64,000 nucleotides of DNA from Candidatus Parabeggiatoa sp. nov. 2 (lineage in GTDB: Bacteria > Pseudomonadota > Gammaproteobacteria > Beggiatoales > Beggiatoaceae), in assembly GCA_002085445.1 (NCBI GenBank), contig NBMI01000011.1, positions 1 to 64,000 on the forward strand. Direction: 5' to 3'. Of this stretch, positions 16,863 to 26,901 are shown in pieces (within the stretch, counting starts at the first letter, position 1; each line of letters begins with the position of its first letter). Below the pieces are notes generated by a model. That model was not told the DNA's origin. It ran no database searches and saw only the letters and a list, made by a program, of their open reading frames with translations. Both the position numbers and the translations under genes were made by a program.

Positions 16863-19800
16863 TCACTGTTCATCTCTCAACCCAAAGAAATGTTCAATTT
16901 TGTTGAGAATTTGTAAGTAAGGGGCTTTTGTCTCAGTTTCAACATCATCCTCAACATGCATTTGAGATTGTGTTGCTTGATGTCGCTGAGTCAACACTTT
17001 ACTCACCCGCTCGGAAACTTCCGGTTGTTGTTCTATTAGAGGCGCAATATCGGCCTGAGTTAATTCAAACAGATAGGTATCAACCAATGCAATCACGGTA
17101 GCGGTTCTCTCTTCACCCGTCAGAAGTGCCATCTCACCAAAAAAGTCCCCTGCGCCCAAACGGGCAACTTCCTTGGTTCTTCCATCATCTGATTGCACCT
17201 GTACGCCAACCACGCCTTCAACAATAATAAATAAGGAATCGCCGGCATCTCCTTGTTGGACAATAACATCACCCTGCTCAAACCGGTGACGGCGTATTCT
17301 ATCGCTGAGGTAATGTTTGGCTTCCTCAGAAAAGGGCTTGAATATATCCACTTCCTGCAACAGGGTAATCGGTTTAGTGGCTTCTTCGCCGCCTCTTTCT
17401 TTAACCCCTTTAAACAAGTGAATTTCTTGCCGCTGCACAGCCGGTGTGATACCCGCACGATTCAGATGAAACCAAACCCGCGTCCAGACATCTTCTAAAA
17501 TAAAATGTTTATCGGCATAGTCGTCGGCACAAAATGCGACCCAGTAGCTGGCAGCCCATTCATTGATACCCGTAAATAGGACGACCGGTGCCGGATCCTT
17601 GATAGCTTTATCGGCCGACAACAGTGCATCCAGAAGCAGTTTTTTCACGCGAGTCGGTGGGTGCATGGGATGCACATAGACTGTAGGCCATAACCAGTAA
17701 ACGTCATCGGGATAACCGAAATTAAGAATAGGGGACTCCGCGGCCATACTATTGGGAATACTTAAAATACATTCCGCCCTCGTTTTCAGCCGAGTCGTCC
17801 GCCAAGTAATGTCCACTATTTTGCCTTCATCAAAATTGCTTATTTTGACCCAATCACCGATTCTAAAGGGTCTTTCTATGTTAATCGCAATCCCGGAGAA
17901 AATATTGGAAATATTAATTTGAATAGCCAAACCAATAATCATGGCGATAACACCCGACGTTGCCAAGATACTGGTAAGTTGCTCGTTATATACAAAGGCA
18001 ATGATCCCAACAACGGCCAGAAAGTAAATAATAAAAGCCAAAAACAGACGGACGATATTGGGTATGAGGCGACCGGTTTTTTCCTCAATAGGTGTCCAGA
18101 TAAAACTTTCTGAAGCCAGATTAAGAAGAAATGCCGGTATTATCCACCACAAGATATCAAATATCTTGATAACAAACTTCATGTTATACGCTTCAACGTT
18201 TGAAGACAGCCACTTAACCAATACCACTTCACCAGATAACAGCAAAATAACTGCCAAGAAGGTCTGAAAAAACCAAACCCATTTGGACCACTTCCTAATT
18301 TTTTTAGAAAGAACATTAAGTAGTAAGATGAAAATAGTACTTAACACCATCATATTTAAGGCGTATGGGTAGGGAATCCTTCCCCGTAAGGTAATTTCAT
18401 TCTTTTTAATCTGAACGTTCGCATTAAACTGAGAGTATTCAACCTTCCCGCCTTGCACATTGAGATATTCAGGATCCCCTAAAGAATTTCTTTCAGCAAC
18501 ATTCTGAAAAAACCGGATTTTCTCTATAGACCAACCCGAGGCTGGGCTGAGAACTTGACTGTTTTGCAGTTGTTCCGACACCTTATTGGCATCTCCCATG
18601 CCCAACACATCCGTTACATAAATCAGATTGTTTCTCGTTAAAGATTTATGACGGAAATTCACACTGAGTTTATGCTGTTTATAAGCATAATGACCGGAAC
18701 GAAAGTCTGCCCTGAAACGGCTTTTTATTCTATAAACACGGTAGGTAATCTGATCCTTAATTTTTTTTTCAAGAGGCTCCTTTTTTAATTCTGCCTCTAT
18801 CTTGTCCGGCTCCAACGCATTGATAAATTCAATGTCTTGGGGCTGAAATTTGCCAGCCGAGCGAAACCAGAGATGAAAATCTAACGTAAAAGTTAAATTA
18901 TCCGGCTTAAAATCACTTATTTCATTTATTTTTATCCCGGTGTAGACCACATTCGTTTTGTACATGTATTGCTCACCAATCTTCAGCACACGCTCATCTT
19001 TGATGGCAGCCTCCAAGTCAGCAATTTCATTGATATTACGCACCACCTGAAACTGAGTTAAGGCGGACACGATGTTATTGTTTTTATACACACCAATGGC
19101 CACCGGTTTTGGGGCATCCCGGTTCTTATTAAAATAATTGAAGCCCGTGGTACCTTCCACTGCCTCATGAATGGTGAACTTGGCGAGTTCATTACGGATT
19201 TTTTGCCGATATGCTTTGAGGCTTATTTTTTTCCCTTCAATATTCTTATTGACCCGTTTTATCGCTTCAATGAGTACCATAGCACTATCATAAGCATAAG
19301 CGGCCGACCAGTCGAGTTCTTTTTTATCTTTTTGGAGTTCTTTTTTATCTTCGTCGTTGTATTTCTTTTGGTATTCATCCTTGAACTTCTGGGCTTTTTC
19401 ATTGGCCGTGTCAAATATCAACGGCGTTGCCACATAAATATCATTGGTATAATAGCCTGGATTCGCTTTCTCTTTTGGAAATTTATCAAAGCCATCCACA
19501 AATGTTTGCTCAGAAAAGCCAGAGCCGCTGATGATAGGATTTTGGATGCCGGCATCTTTGATTAATCTCACCAAAGGAATGCCCTCACTCGCTTGCATCG
19601 CCAGCAGAATGGCACCCGCGGCTTTGCCGTCCCGCTTCAATTTTTCAACGAAGCCTCTAAACTTCTCATCCTTATTTTTATCTTTTTCATGAAAACGCCA
19701 TTTATTCTTAACCTCCATTCCCAAGCCACGCGCTGCTTTTTCAAAAACTGAAGCCAAATAAGAACCATAGCCACTACCATCATCAATGATAGTCACCTTA

Positions 19801-20309
19801 TCCAAACGAAAAACTTTATTGACATAATAAGCCAGAAACTGACCAGAGGCACTGGCATTATAGATATTTCTAAAATACCATTTGTTATTTTTGGTAACTT
19901 CCACACTGACGGAACCCGGCGTAATGGCAGGAATGCCAAACTTTTTATAAACTTGACCACCCGTTATAGAACAAGAACTGAACCAGTGCCCGATAACAGC
20001 AACCACTTGATTTTCCTCAACGATTCTAAGTGCTTCCTGTTCGGCTTGTTGTTTAGGATCGCACTTGTTCTGGTCATCAAAGATTTTGAGTTCGACTTTT
20101 TTGCCCTTGAGTTCTTTTTGGTCGTTGACACGATCCAAATATAACTGAATGGCTTGACTCATAATTTCCCCAGCAGCCTTGCCCTTCCCGGACATGGGGC
20201 CGATAAAAGCAATATAGATGGTTTCTCCTTCCTCTTTAAAATATTTATGGAACGTCCAGACTAAAACCAATAATAAGATCACAATTAACATAAAAAATTT
20301 TACTTTCAT
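16863..20309 (-). CDS. Fusion channel: periplasmic ligand-binding domain + MscS pore + cyclic-nucleotide-binding domain
   Basis: The 1148-residue protein starts with a membrane anchor (5-20). Residues 30-420 are a type 1 periplasmic ligand-binding domain of the branched-chain amino acid binding kind (FIGPMSGKGKAAGE, VIGHWFSS, AITPGSVSV, AAYAYDSAM). Residues 440-645 form a beta-rich extracellular part (TFTLDFHLWFR, VNFRHKSLTRNNLIYV) that recalls the ligand-binding fold of pentameric ligand-gated channels. Membrane helices lie at about 652-667, 678-700, 713-731, 750-773 and 779-805. The last is the MscS TM3 (SGVIAMIIGLAIQ), followed by the MscS beta domain (ERPFRIGDWVKI, SIPNS). Residues 983-1100 are a CAP-like cNMP domain with the binding cassette FGEMALLTGEERTATV. 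Inferred role: a ligand- and cAMP/cGMP-controlled MscS-type channel in the inner membrane, sensor side in the periplasm. Confidence 0.88.
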   Translation of the reverse strand: MKVKFFMLIVILLLVLVWTFHKYFKEEGETIYIAFIGPMSGKGKAAGEIMSQAIQLYLDRVNDQKELKGKKVELKIFDDQNKCDPKQQAEQEALRIVEENQVVAVIGHWFSSCSITGGQVYKKFGIPAITPGSVSVEVTKNNKWYFRNIYNASASGQFLAYYVNKVFRLDKVTIIDDGSGYGSYLASVFEKAARGLGMEVKNKWRFHEKDKNKDEKFRGFVEKLKRDGKAAGAILLAMQASEGIPLVRLIKDAGIQNPIISGSGFSEQTFVDGFDKFPKEKANPGYYTNDIYVATPLIFDTANEKAQKFKDEYQKKYNDEDKKELQKDKKELDWSAAYAYDSAMVLIEAIKRVNKNIEGKKISLKAYRQKIRNELAKFTIHEAVEGTTGFNYFNKNRDAPKPVAIGVYKNNNIVSALTQFQVVRNINEIADLEAAIKDERVLKIGEQYMYKTNVVYTGIKINEISDFKPDNLTFTLDFHLWFRSAGKFQPQDIEFINALEPDKIEAELKKEPLEKKIKDQITYRVYRIKSRFRADFRSGHYAYKQHKLSVNFRHKSLTRNNLIYVTDVLGMGDANKVSEQLQNSQVLSPASGWSIEKIRFFQNVAERNSLGDPEYLNVQGGKVEYSQFNANVQIKKNEITLRGRIPYPYALNMMVLSTIFILLLNVLSKKIRKWSKWVWFFQTFLAVILLLSGEVVLVKWLSSNVEAYNMKFVIKIFDILWWIIPAFLLNLASESFIWTPIEEKTGRLIPNIVRLFLAFIIYFLAVVGIIAFVYNEQLTSILATSGVIAMIIGLAIQINISNIFSGIAINIERPFRIGDWVKISNFDEGKIVDITWRTTRLKTRAECILSIPNSMAAESPILNFGYPDDVYWLWPTVYVHPMHPPTRVKKLLLDALLSADKAIKDPAPVVLFTGINEWAASYWVAFCADDYADKHFILEDVWTRVWFHLNRAGITPAVQRQEIHLFKGVKERGGEEATKPITLLQEVDIFKPFSEEAKHYLSDRIRRHRFEQGDVIVQQGDAGDSLFIIVEGVVGVQVQSDDGRTKEVARLGAGDFFGEMALLTGEERTATVIALVDTYLFELTQADIAPLIEQQPEVSERVSKVLTQRHQATQSQMHVEDDVETETKAPYLQILNKIEHFFGLRDEQ

Positions 20310-20510
20310 ATTTTTTTAACCCTCAACAAGCATTGCTATCGCTAGGAAAGGAAAAACAAGGAAATCAACAAAGTGAGCGTTCACTTCAACTCAACAAGAA
20401 TGCTGAAGACGAATACTGTCCTCCCATATTAAATTTTGCGAAATGGGGAGATTCCCCCCTTTTAAAAATGGGGGCTAGGGGGGAAATTTTTTTATTTCTG
20501 CTTTGGGGCA
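20310..20510. repeat. Spacer between the two channel paralogues with a GC-rich palindrome
   Basis: At about 20453-20490 a palindromic unit with CCCCCCTTTT, AAAAATGGGGGC and TAGGGGGG is present. It belongs to the same family as the unit inserted in tilS (50873-50930). It lies immediately beyond the truncated end of the upstream paralogue. Confidence 0.65.
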
Positions 20511-23492
20511 CTATAAAGTGTGTTTGCTCGCCAAGGCTTTATGTTCAAACGATGGGGGGCCTAATCTCTCCCCTTGGGGCACAATTTCCTCTTCCCCTAT
20601 TCCTTTATCACCTTTAAAAACATGAACTTCCTGCCGCATCACCGCCGGCGCGATGTCAGCACGGGAAAGATGAAACCAAACCCGCGTCCAAACCTTTTCC
20701 AAAATCAAATATTTATCGCCGTAGTCGTCGGCACAAAACGCAATCCAATAGGTGGCGGCCCACTCGTTGATGCCGGTAAAGATAACAACGGGCTCTGGAT
20801 CTTTGAGAATTTTCTCGCTCGACAGCAGTGCATCAAGGAGAATTTTTTTCACACGCGCTGGGGGGTGTCTAGGATGGACATAAACCGTAGGCCATAACCA
20901 ATACACTTCATCGGGATAATAGAAATTGGTAATAGCCGATTCGGAGGCAATGCTGTTGGGAATACTTACTATACACCCATTTCTCGCTTTAATCCGAGTA
21001 GCCCTCCAATTAATGTCTATGATTTCTCCTTCGTCAAACTGGCCTATTTTGACCCAATCACCGATCCGAAAGGGACGTTCCATGTTAATCACAATCCCGG
21101 AGAAAACATTTGAAATATTAATTTGAATAGCCAAACCGATAATCATGGCAATCATACCAGAAGCGGCTAATAAACTGGTAAATCGCTGTTCATATACAAA
21201 GACAATGATTCCAATAAGGGCCAGAAAATAAACTAAGAGTGCAAAAAAATGACGTATGATATTCGGCATGGCACCCAACCGTTCCCCTAAAGGTGTCCAA
21301 ATAAAACGTTCTGACGCGACATTAATAAGAAATGCGGGTATCAACCACCATAGTATATCAAATATCTTTATGATAGATTTCATCTGAGAGGTGGTGGTAT
21401 TTTCTGACAGCCAATCGGCAAATAGAATTTCACCTGACAATAGCAAAAGAGAGGCAAAAATGATCTGAAACAACCAAATAACAAATTTGAACAAGGTCTG
21501 CTTGCTGCTAACAAAAAACGTCAGTAAAAAGAGAATACCACTCACCACCATCAGATTATAGGCATATTTGTATGAAATCAGTCCCTGTAAGGTAAATTGA
21601 TCTTTTTTAATTTGAATGGCCGCATTAAATCGAGAATATTTAACTATCCCTTCTGGCACGTTGAGATAGTCAGGATCACCGGCTGAAGACTCTTTAACCA
21701 CCTTGGGAAAAAACCGGACACGATTGATTGTCCAACCGGAAGCCGGGCTGAGAACGCGATCTTTTGCCAACTTTTTTTCCAAGGATATTTTTTCCTTGGA
21801 TTTTTCTTCCTTCATGAGTAGTCCCATGCCCAATACATCAGTCACATAAATCAAATTGTTGTGGGTTAAAACACGATGACGGAAACTCACGCCAACCAGA
21901 TGTTGTTTATAAGCAAAATAATTGGGAAGAAAATCGGCATGAAAACGGCCCTTGATTCTATAGACACGGTAAGTAATTTTATCCTTGGTTTTCTTTTCAA
22001 CGGTTTTTTTAAATTGTTTCCTCACCTCTTTTTGATCGACAACATTGACAAAATAAATGTCCGCAGGATTAAAATCGCCTTGAAATCGAAACCACAACTT
22101 AAAATCCAAAGTAAACTGTAAATTTTTTATGTCAATCTCACTGATTTCAATAAATTTTAGACCCACGTAGACCACATTCGTTTTATACATGTACTTGTCA
22201 TCAATAGGCAACACGCGCTCTTGGTTGACTGCTTGTTGAAGATCGGCAATTTCATTGGTATGACGCACCACCTGTAACTGAGTTAAGGCCGAAACCGATT
22301 GTTTATGCTTATACACGGCAATCGAAACCGGTTTTTGTGCATCCCGCTCTTTATTAAAATAATTGAAGCCGGTTGTCCCTTCCACAGCATCATAAATGTC
22401 GGTGAAGCTTGCCAGAGTCTCTCTAACTTTTTGTCGATCCGCCTTCAGTGTTTCTTGTGTACCTTGAATTTCGGCCTTTCTGATCGCTTCAACAAGTACC
22501 ATAGCCGTATCATAAGCGTAAGCTGCTGACCAATCGGGTGCTTCGTCATATTGGGCTTCGTAGAGTTCTTTGAACCGCTGGGCTTTTTCATTAGCCGTAT
22601 CAAATATCAAAGGCGTTGCTACATGAATATCATTAGTATAGAAGCCGGGGTTATCTCTCTCTCTTGGAGAGTCATCAAAACCCTGACGGAATGTATTTTC
22701 AGACAAGGATGATGCACCTATTATTGGGTTTTGGATGCCGGCATTCTTGATTAATTTGACCAACTGAACGCCTTCAGTTGCTTGCACCGCCAACAGAATA
22801 ACACCCGCGTCTTTTTTTCTTGATTTTAATTCTTCAACGATTTGTTTAAACTTATCACCCAAACGATTGTTATTATTCTTATAACGCCATTGGTTTTTGA
22901 TTGACATGTCCAATTTCAAAGCTTGTTCTTCAAAAACTTGAGCCAGGTAAGAACCATAAGCGGCCTTTTCACGGATGATACTCACCTTATCCTGTTTAAA
23001 AACATATTTTACATAGTTTGCCAAAAACTGACCAGAGTCCTTAGCATTATAGATATTTCTGAAATACCACTCGTTACCTTCAGTCACCTGAATATTGACA
23101 GAGCCGGGCGTAATGGCCGGAATTTGATATTTTTTATATATTTTACCCGCACTTATGGAAGCGGAACTGTACCAGTGTCCGATAACCGCAACGGCGCTAT
23201 TTTTGTTGGCGATTTCAAGCGCCTGTTGTTGAGCTATTTCGGCTTTGTTCTGGTCATCAAAAATCTTGAGAATGAGTTTTTTCCCGTTGATTCCTCCTCT
23301 TTCATTGATTCTATCAAAATATAATTCAATGGCTTGAGTCATTAATCGACCTGCGGTGGCACCCTCACCTGACATGGGGCCAGCAAAAGCAATATGTATG
23401 GCTTTTCCATATTCTCTAAAATACTCATGGTACGCGAACCATAAGACAGCAGATAAAATGATCGCACTTAACAGAAAAATTTTTGTTTTCAT
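20511..23492 (-). CDS. Paralogous ligand-binding domain + MscS fusion without cNMP domain
   Basis: The 993-residue product aligns in order with the neighbouring 1148-residue protein: N-terminal anchor, type 1 periplasmic ligand-binding domain (FAGPMSGEGATAGR, VIGHWYSS), a beta-rich extracellular region (FTLDFKLWFRF, VSFRHRVLTHNNLIYV), about five membrane helices, MscS TM3 (SGMIAMIIGLAIQ), the beta domain (ERPFRIGDWVKIGQFDEGE) and the MscS C-terminal domain up to VHVFKGDKG. There it diverges and ends after about 30 unrelated residues, where the other protein continues into its cNMP domain. The two genes are co-oriented with a ~200-bp gap and are evidently a tandem duplication. They may assemble together. 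An array of GTTATCA heptamers lies ~180 bp upstream. Confidence 0.87.
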   Translation of the reverse strand: MKTKIFLLSAIILSAVLWFAYHEYFREYGKAIHIAFAGPMSGEGATAGRLMTQAIELYFDRINERGGINGKKLILKIFDDQNKAEIAQQQALEIANKNSAVAVIGHWYSSASISAGKIYKKYQIPAITPGSVNIQVTEGNEWYFRNIYNAKDSGQFLANYVKYVFKQDKVSIIREKAAYGSYLAQVFEEQALKLDMSIKNQWRYKNNNNRLGDKFKQIVEELKSRKKDAGVILLAVQATEGVQLVKLIKNAGIQNPIIGASSLSENTFRQGFDDSPRERDNPGFYTNDIHVATPLIFDTANEKAQRFKELYEAQYDEAPDWSAAYAYDTAMVLVEAIRKAEIQGTQETLKADRQKVRETLASFTDIYDAVEGTTGFNYFNKERDAQKPVSIAVYKHKQSVSALTQLQVVRHTNEIADLQQAVNQERVLPIDDKYMYKTNVVYVGLKFIEISEIDIKNLQFTLDFKLWFRFQGDFNPADIYFVNVVDQKEVRKQFKKTVEKKTKDKITYRVYRIKGRFHADFLPNYFAYKQHLVGVSFRHRVLTHNNLIYVTDVLGMGLLMKEEKSKEKISLEKKLAKDRVLSPASGWTINRVRFFPKVVKESSAGDPDYLNVPEGIVKYSRFNAAIQIKKDQFTLQGLISYKYAYNLMVVSGILFLLTFFVSSKQTLFKFVIWLFQIIFASLLLLSGEILFADWLSENTTTSQMKSIIKIFDILWWLIPAFLINVASERFIWTPLGERLGAMPNIIRHFFALLVYFLALIGIIVFVYEQRFTSLLAASGMIAMIIGLAIQINISNVFSGIVINMERPFRIGDWVKIGQFDEGEIIDINWRATRIKARNGCIVSIPNSIASESAITNFYYPDEVYWLWPTVYVHPRHPPARVKKILLDALLSSEKILKDPEPVVIFTGINEWAATYWIAFCADDYGDKYLILEKVWTRVWFHLSRADIAPAVMRQEVHVFKGDKGIGEEEIVPQGERLGPPSFEHKALASKHTL

Positions 23493-23670
23493 ATTATGTT
23501 ACATTGCTCGGTAAAATGTATCTGTGGTTTTTGTTCATATTATCTTGATATGTTCTTTGGCATCTGCAACCCTCGATATAGCAATTTGATGGTTGTGGTT
23601 GGCAAGACTCTTGGCACACACGGCCCCGATGAGAGGAGGCAGCATGACATCGTGGCATAATCACTCATTA

Positions 23671-23705
23671 GTTATCAGTTATCAGTTATCAGTTACCAGT
23701 TACCA
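23671..23705 (-). repeat. TAACTGA-type heptamer array upstream of the channel pair
   Basis: Five 7-mers, GTTATCA three times and GTTACCA twice. On the minus strand this is the TAACTGA/TGGTAAC series, oriented towards the channel genes whose first ATG is at 23492. Confidence 0.8.
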
Positions 23706-24204
23706 ATTAACGGTTGGAAATATACTTAACACCGTTATAGCATTTTTCTTTTGCGTAAACTACATCACTCGTAGGGGCAAACAGGCGTGTTTGCCCTTAA
23801 ACTTGCAGGTTTGCCCTTTTTTGTATTTCACATAAGCGAAAAATGCTATACAACTTGAGCTTTTATCTCGCTTAAGCGGAGTTACCGAAGTTTGACACAC
23901 CCCTATCGATGTGAGTCAAACCGAGGCCAAGTTCCATTACGTCATGGTATTTTGGGGTGTGTAACTTGCAGTGAAAAACGCTTGACGAAGTTATCTCGCA
24001 TAGCTTCGATCCTTTCGTTCTTCGCTACGCGATATCACGATATTATCTCGCACAGCTTCGATCCGCAGTTTCAGAGCTAAGCGAGATCATTTTTGGTAAA
24101 GGCAAAAGTTGGAGCGAGGCAAAAACTTTTGCCTGGCTCGGTGTGCAGTATAATTTGTATTGGTAGGTGCCCTTATGTTCCGAGAAACTGAGAAATTTTT
24201 TAGG
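23706..24204. repeat. Intergenic dispersed repeats
   Basis: Contains a GGGCAAACAGGCGTGTTTGCCC hairpin region at about 23774-23820, two TTCGCTACGCGAGAT-type units (about 24000-24085) and a palindrome of the GGCAAAAGTT...AACTTTTGCC family (about 24098-24134). No gene seen. Confidence 0.6.
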
Positions 24205-24358
24205 ACTTACCACCTATCAGGGAAGTAAAAATCATTATTTTTCGTTCACAGAGAACCACAGAGTTACACAGAGCCATCTCTTAAAGGAAATCTCTGTGTA
24301 ACTCCGTGTAGCTCCGTGTTCTCTGTGTTGAGGATTTGAAAACTGATAGGTGGTAAGT
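24205..24358. repeat. Nested inverted-repeat element, ~154 bp
   Basis: Outer arms ACTTACCACCTATCAG and CTGATAGGTGGTAAGT match perfectly over 16 bp. Inside are a second pair of arms: CACAGAGAACCACAGAG and its near complement ending CTCTGTG. No coding frame. It is followed after 4 bp by a member of another MITE family. Confidence 0.8.
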
Positions 24359-24362
24359 TTTT

Positions 24363-24462
24363 TAGGACTTACGCCTTGACAAATGAAATTAATTTAGTTA
24401 TTTCTATAAAGCCGTTTCGCCAAAAAGGCGCGTGATGTAAATGGCTGAGTGCGTCAGTCCTA
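24363..24462. mobile_element. MITE with TAGGACTTACGC ends (copy 1, 100 bp)
   Basis: Ends TAGGACTTACGCC and TGCGTCAGTCCTA. Two longer members with the same ends lie at 47047-47176 and 50476-50604. From here to 24842 only palindromic repeats (AAAACTTTAGCC, AAACTTTTGCC types) are seen. Confidence 0.75.
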
Positions 24463-24842
24463 TTTTTGTTAGTTTTTTTTGGACGTTGTCACTACCCCTA
24501 CAGGACTCCCGGCGTTTTTAGTTGGTAGTTGGTGCTGCCAAAATTAACGCCATGTTCGACTTTTTATAAATTATTGAATTTTATTGTCGCCAGAGGCATG
24601 GGTTGATCTCGCTTCGCTTGATACAAAGTTACCCATCCTACTTTAAAATTTAAAGGTTTACCAAATATACTCCACAATTCACAATTTCAGGCTAAAGTTT
24701 TTCTCCGAAAAACTTTAGCCTGAAAGGCAAAAGTTTCCGTTGCGGAAACTTTTGCCTGAAACACAATTCACAATTAGCAAGGCTTACGCTTCTGTTCACA
24801 ATTCTAAAAAACTCTGAAAAGCCACAAATTGGAACAGCGGAA

Positions 24843-25724
24843 TTAAGGGTTGTTCAAACATTCCAAAATTCGATCCCCTATCTCCGTCGGATTTCGTGCC
24901 AGCGTCACGCCCGCCGCCTCTAGGGCCGCAAATTTATCTTGTGCCGTGCCTTTACCGCCCGCAATGATTGCCCCCGCATGTCCCATGCGTTTGCCCGCTG
25001 GGGCGGTGACACCGGCAATGTAAGCAACGACGGGTTTGGTTATGGACGACTTAATATAATCCGCGGCCTCTTCTTCGTCCGTACCTCCGATTTCACCTAC
25101 AATGACTACGCCTTCTGTTTGTGGGTCTTGTTGGAACAATTCTAAACAATCTATGAAGTTCATGCCATGAATCGGATCACCGCCAATCCCAATACTGGTA
25201 CTTTGTCCCAAGCCACAGCGCGTGGTTTGAGCCACGGCTTCGTAAGTCAATGTGCCAGAACGCGAGATGATGCCAATCGATCCTGGTTGATGGACAAAGC
25301 CGGGCATGATACCCATTTTGCAAGCACCAGGGGTAATAATGCCGGGGCAATTGGGGCCAATCAAGCGCACTTGCGGATAGTGGTCAGTCAGTCTTGTTTT
25401 GACCTTGAGCATCTCCAACACCGGAATACCTTCGGTAATGCAGGCGATGATTTTAATGCCAGCCTTGGCTGCCTCTAATATCGCATCCGCGGCGAAGGGT
25501 GCCGGCACATAAATCATACTGGCTGTCGCATCGGTGGCCTTACGCGCCTCGCGCACGGTATCAAAAACGGGCAATCCCAGATGAGTTTGTCCACCGCGGC
25601 CGGGTGTTACGCCACCCACCAATCCCGTCCCGTAGGCAAGACATTGTTCTGAGTGAAAAGTCCCTTGTTTGCCGGTAAATCCTTGGCAAATCACTTTGGT
25701 GTCCGCATCAACTAATATACTCAT
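24843..25724 (-). CDS. sucD: Succinyl-CoA synthetase alpha subunit
   Basis: SucD with SucC interconverts succinyl-CoA and succinate with substrate-level ATP or GTP formation in the TCA cycle. The 293-residue product has the CoA-binding Rossmann start ([20 protein letters not shown]), [11 protein letters not shown], and the phospho-His loop in [10 protein letters not shown] (His246 of E. coli type). Length is normal. It begins 4 nt after the sucC stop, so the two form an operon in the usual order. Nothing unusual. Confidence 0.97.
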   Translation of the reverse strand: MSILVDADTKVICQGFTGKQGTFHSEQCLAYGTGLVGGVTPGRGGQTHLGLPVFDTVREARKATDATASMIYVPAPFAADAILEAAKAGIKIIACITEGIPVLEMLKVKTRLTDHYPQVRLIGPNCPGIITPGACKMGIMPGFVHQPGSIGIISRSGTLTYEAVAQTTRCGLGQSTSIGIGGDPIHGMNFIDCLELFQQDPQTEGVVIVGEIGGTDEEEAADYIKSSITKPVVAYIAGVTAPAGKRMGHAGAIIAGGKGTAQDKFAALEAAGVTLARNPTEIGDRILECLNNP

Positions 25725-25728
25725 ATTG

Positions 25729-26901
25729 TCATCCTTTAGCCGCTAGGACGGCTTTTTTAGCAGCCTCATCCAAATCATCAGCTTCCATAACCGATAAACC
25801 ACTTTCTTTCAACAGGGCTTTACCCGCCTCAACGTTAGTCCCTTCCAGACGGACAACAACGGGTAATTGGGTGGCGGTTTCCTTAATCGCATGAATCACA
25901 CCTTCGGCAATCAGATCACATCTGACGATACCACCAAAGATATTGACCAAAATGGCCTTAACTTTGGGATCGGACAAGATGATTTTAAAGGCCCCCGTCA
26001 CCCTATCCGCCGTCGTGCCTCCGCCCACATCAAGAAAATTCGCCGGCGCACCGCCCTGCATTTTAATCACGTCCATCGTTGCCATCGCTAAACCGGCACC
26101 ATTAACCATACAGGCAATCTCGCCATCCAAAGCGACATAGTTCAGATCAAACTGACGTGCCCGGTGTTCTTTTTCGTCTTCTTGAGTCGAATCGTATAAG
26201 CCCGCTAAATCTTTCTGCCGATAGAGGGCATTATCATCAATATTAATCTTGGCATCCAAGGCCAATAAATCACCTTGCTCGGTGATGATTAAAGGATTAA
26301 TTTCAACCAAACTCAGGTCTTTGTCTACAAACAGGCGATATAAATTAAACAATATAGAAATCAATTGCTTACGCCCGACAGCGTCCAAGCCCAAAGCAAA
26401 GGCCATTTCACGGATTTCACGGCATTGATAGCTTTGAATACCCACCACTGGATCGATGGTACGCCTGATGATTTTTTCTGGGGTTTTGGCCGCGACTTCT
26501 TCAATCTCCATTCCCCCGGCACGCGACGCAATCATAGCAACACGCGCTGCCGCCCGATCAACCAATAAACTTAAGTAAAGTTCGCTCTTGATTGTCGTGG
26601 TGTTTTCAATGAGTACGCAATGTATCGGTTGTCCGCGAGCTCCGGTTTGATGAGTCACTAACTGAGTCCCAATCAAACGCTGAGAGATTTCCATCACTTC
26701 ATCCAAACTTTGGGTACGTTGAACGCCGCCTGCTTTGCCACGTCCGCCGGCATGGACTTGTGCTTTAACCATCCAAGCCTCACCGCCCAAAGTGACTGCA
26801 TGTTGTTTAGCTTCTTCAGCGTTCCAAGCGGCATGTCCCGCTGGCACTGGGATGCCATAATCGGCAAACAATTGTTTTGCTTGATATTCGTGTATATTCA
26901 T
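25729..26901 (-). CDS. sucC: Succinyl-CoA synthetase beta subunit
   Basis: The 390-residue product has an N-terminal ATP-grasp domain ([35 protein letters not shown] with the nucleotide-binding Lys and Gly-rich loop) and the C-terminal ligase domain ([24 protein letters not shown]). It provides the nucleotide-binding and dimerisation half of the SucCD enzyme. Length matches the family of ~388 residues. It precedes sucD by 4 nt on the same strand. The ATG lacks a strong Shine-Dalgarno sequence but agrees with the family start. Confidence 0.97.
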   Translation of the reverse strand: MNIHEYQAKQLFADYGIPVPAGHAAWNAEEAKQHAVTLGGEAWMVKAQVHAGGRGKAGGVQRTQSLDEVMEISQRLIGTQLVTHQTGARGQPIHCVLIENTTTIKSELYLSLLVDRAAARVAMIASRAGGMEIEEVAAKTPEKIIRRTIDPVVGIQSYQCREIREMAFALGLDAVGRKQLISILFNLYRLFVDKDLSLVEINPLIITEQGDLLALDAKINIDDNALYRQKDLAGLYDSTQEDEKEHRARQFDLNYVALDGEIACMVNGAGLAMATMDVIKMQGGAPANFLDVGGGTTADRVTGAFKIILSDPKVKAILVNIFGGIVRCDLIAEGVIHAIKETATQLPVVVRLEGTNVEAGKALLKESGLSVMEADDLDEAAKKAVLAAKG

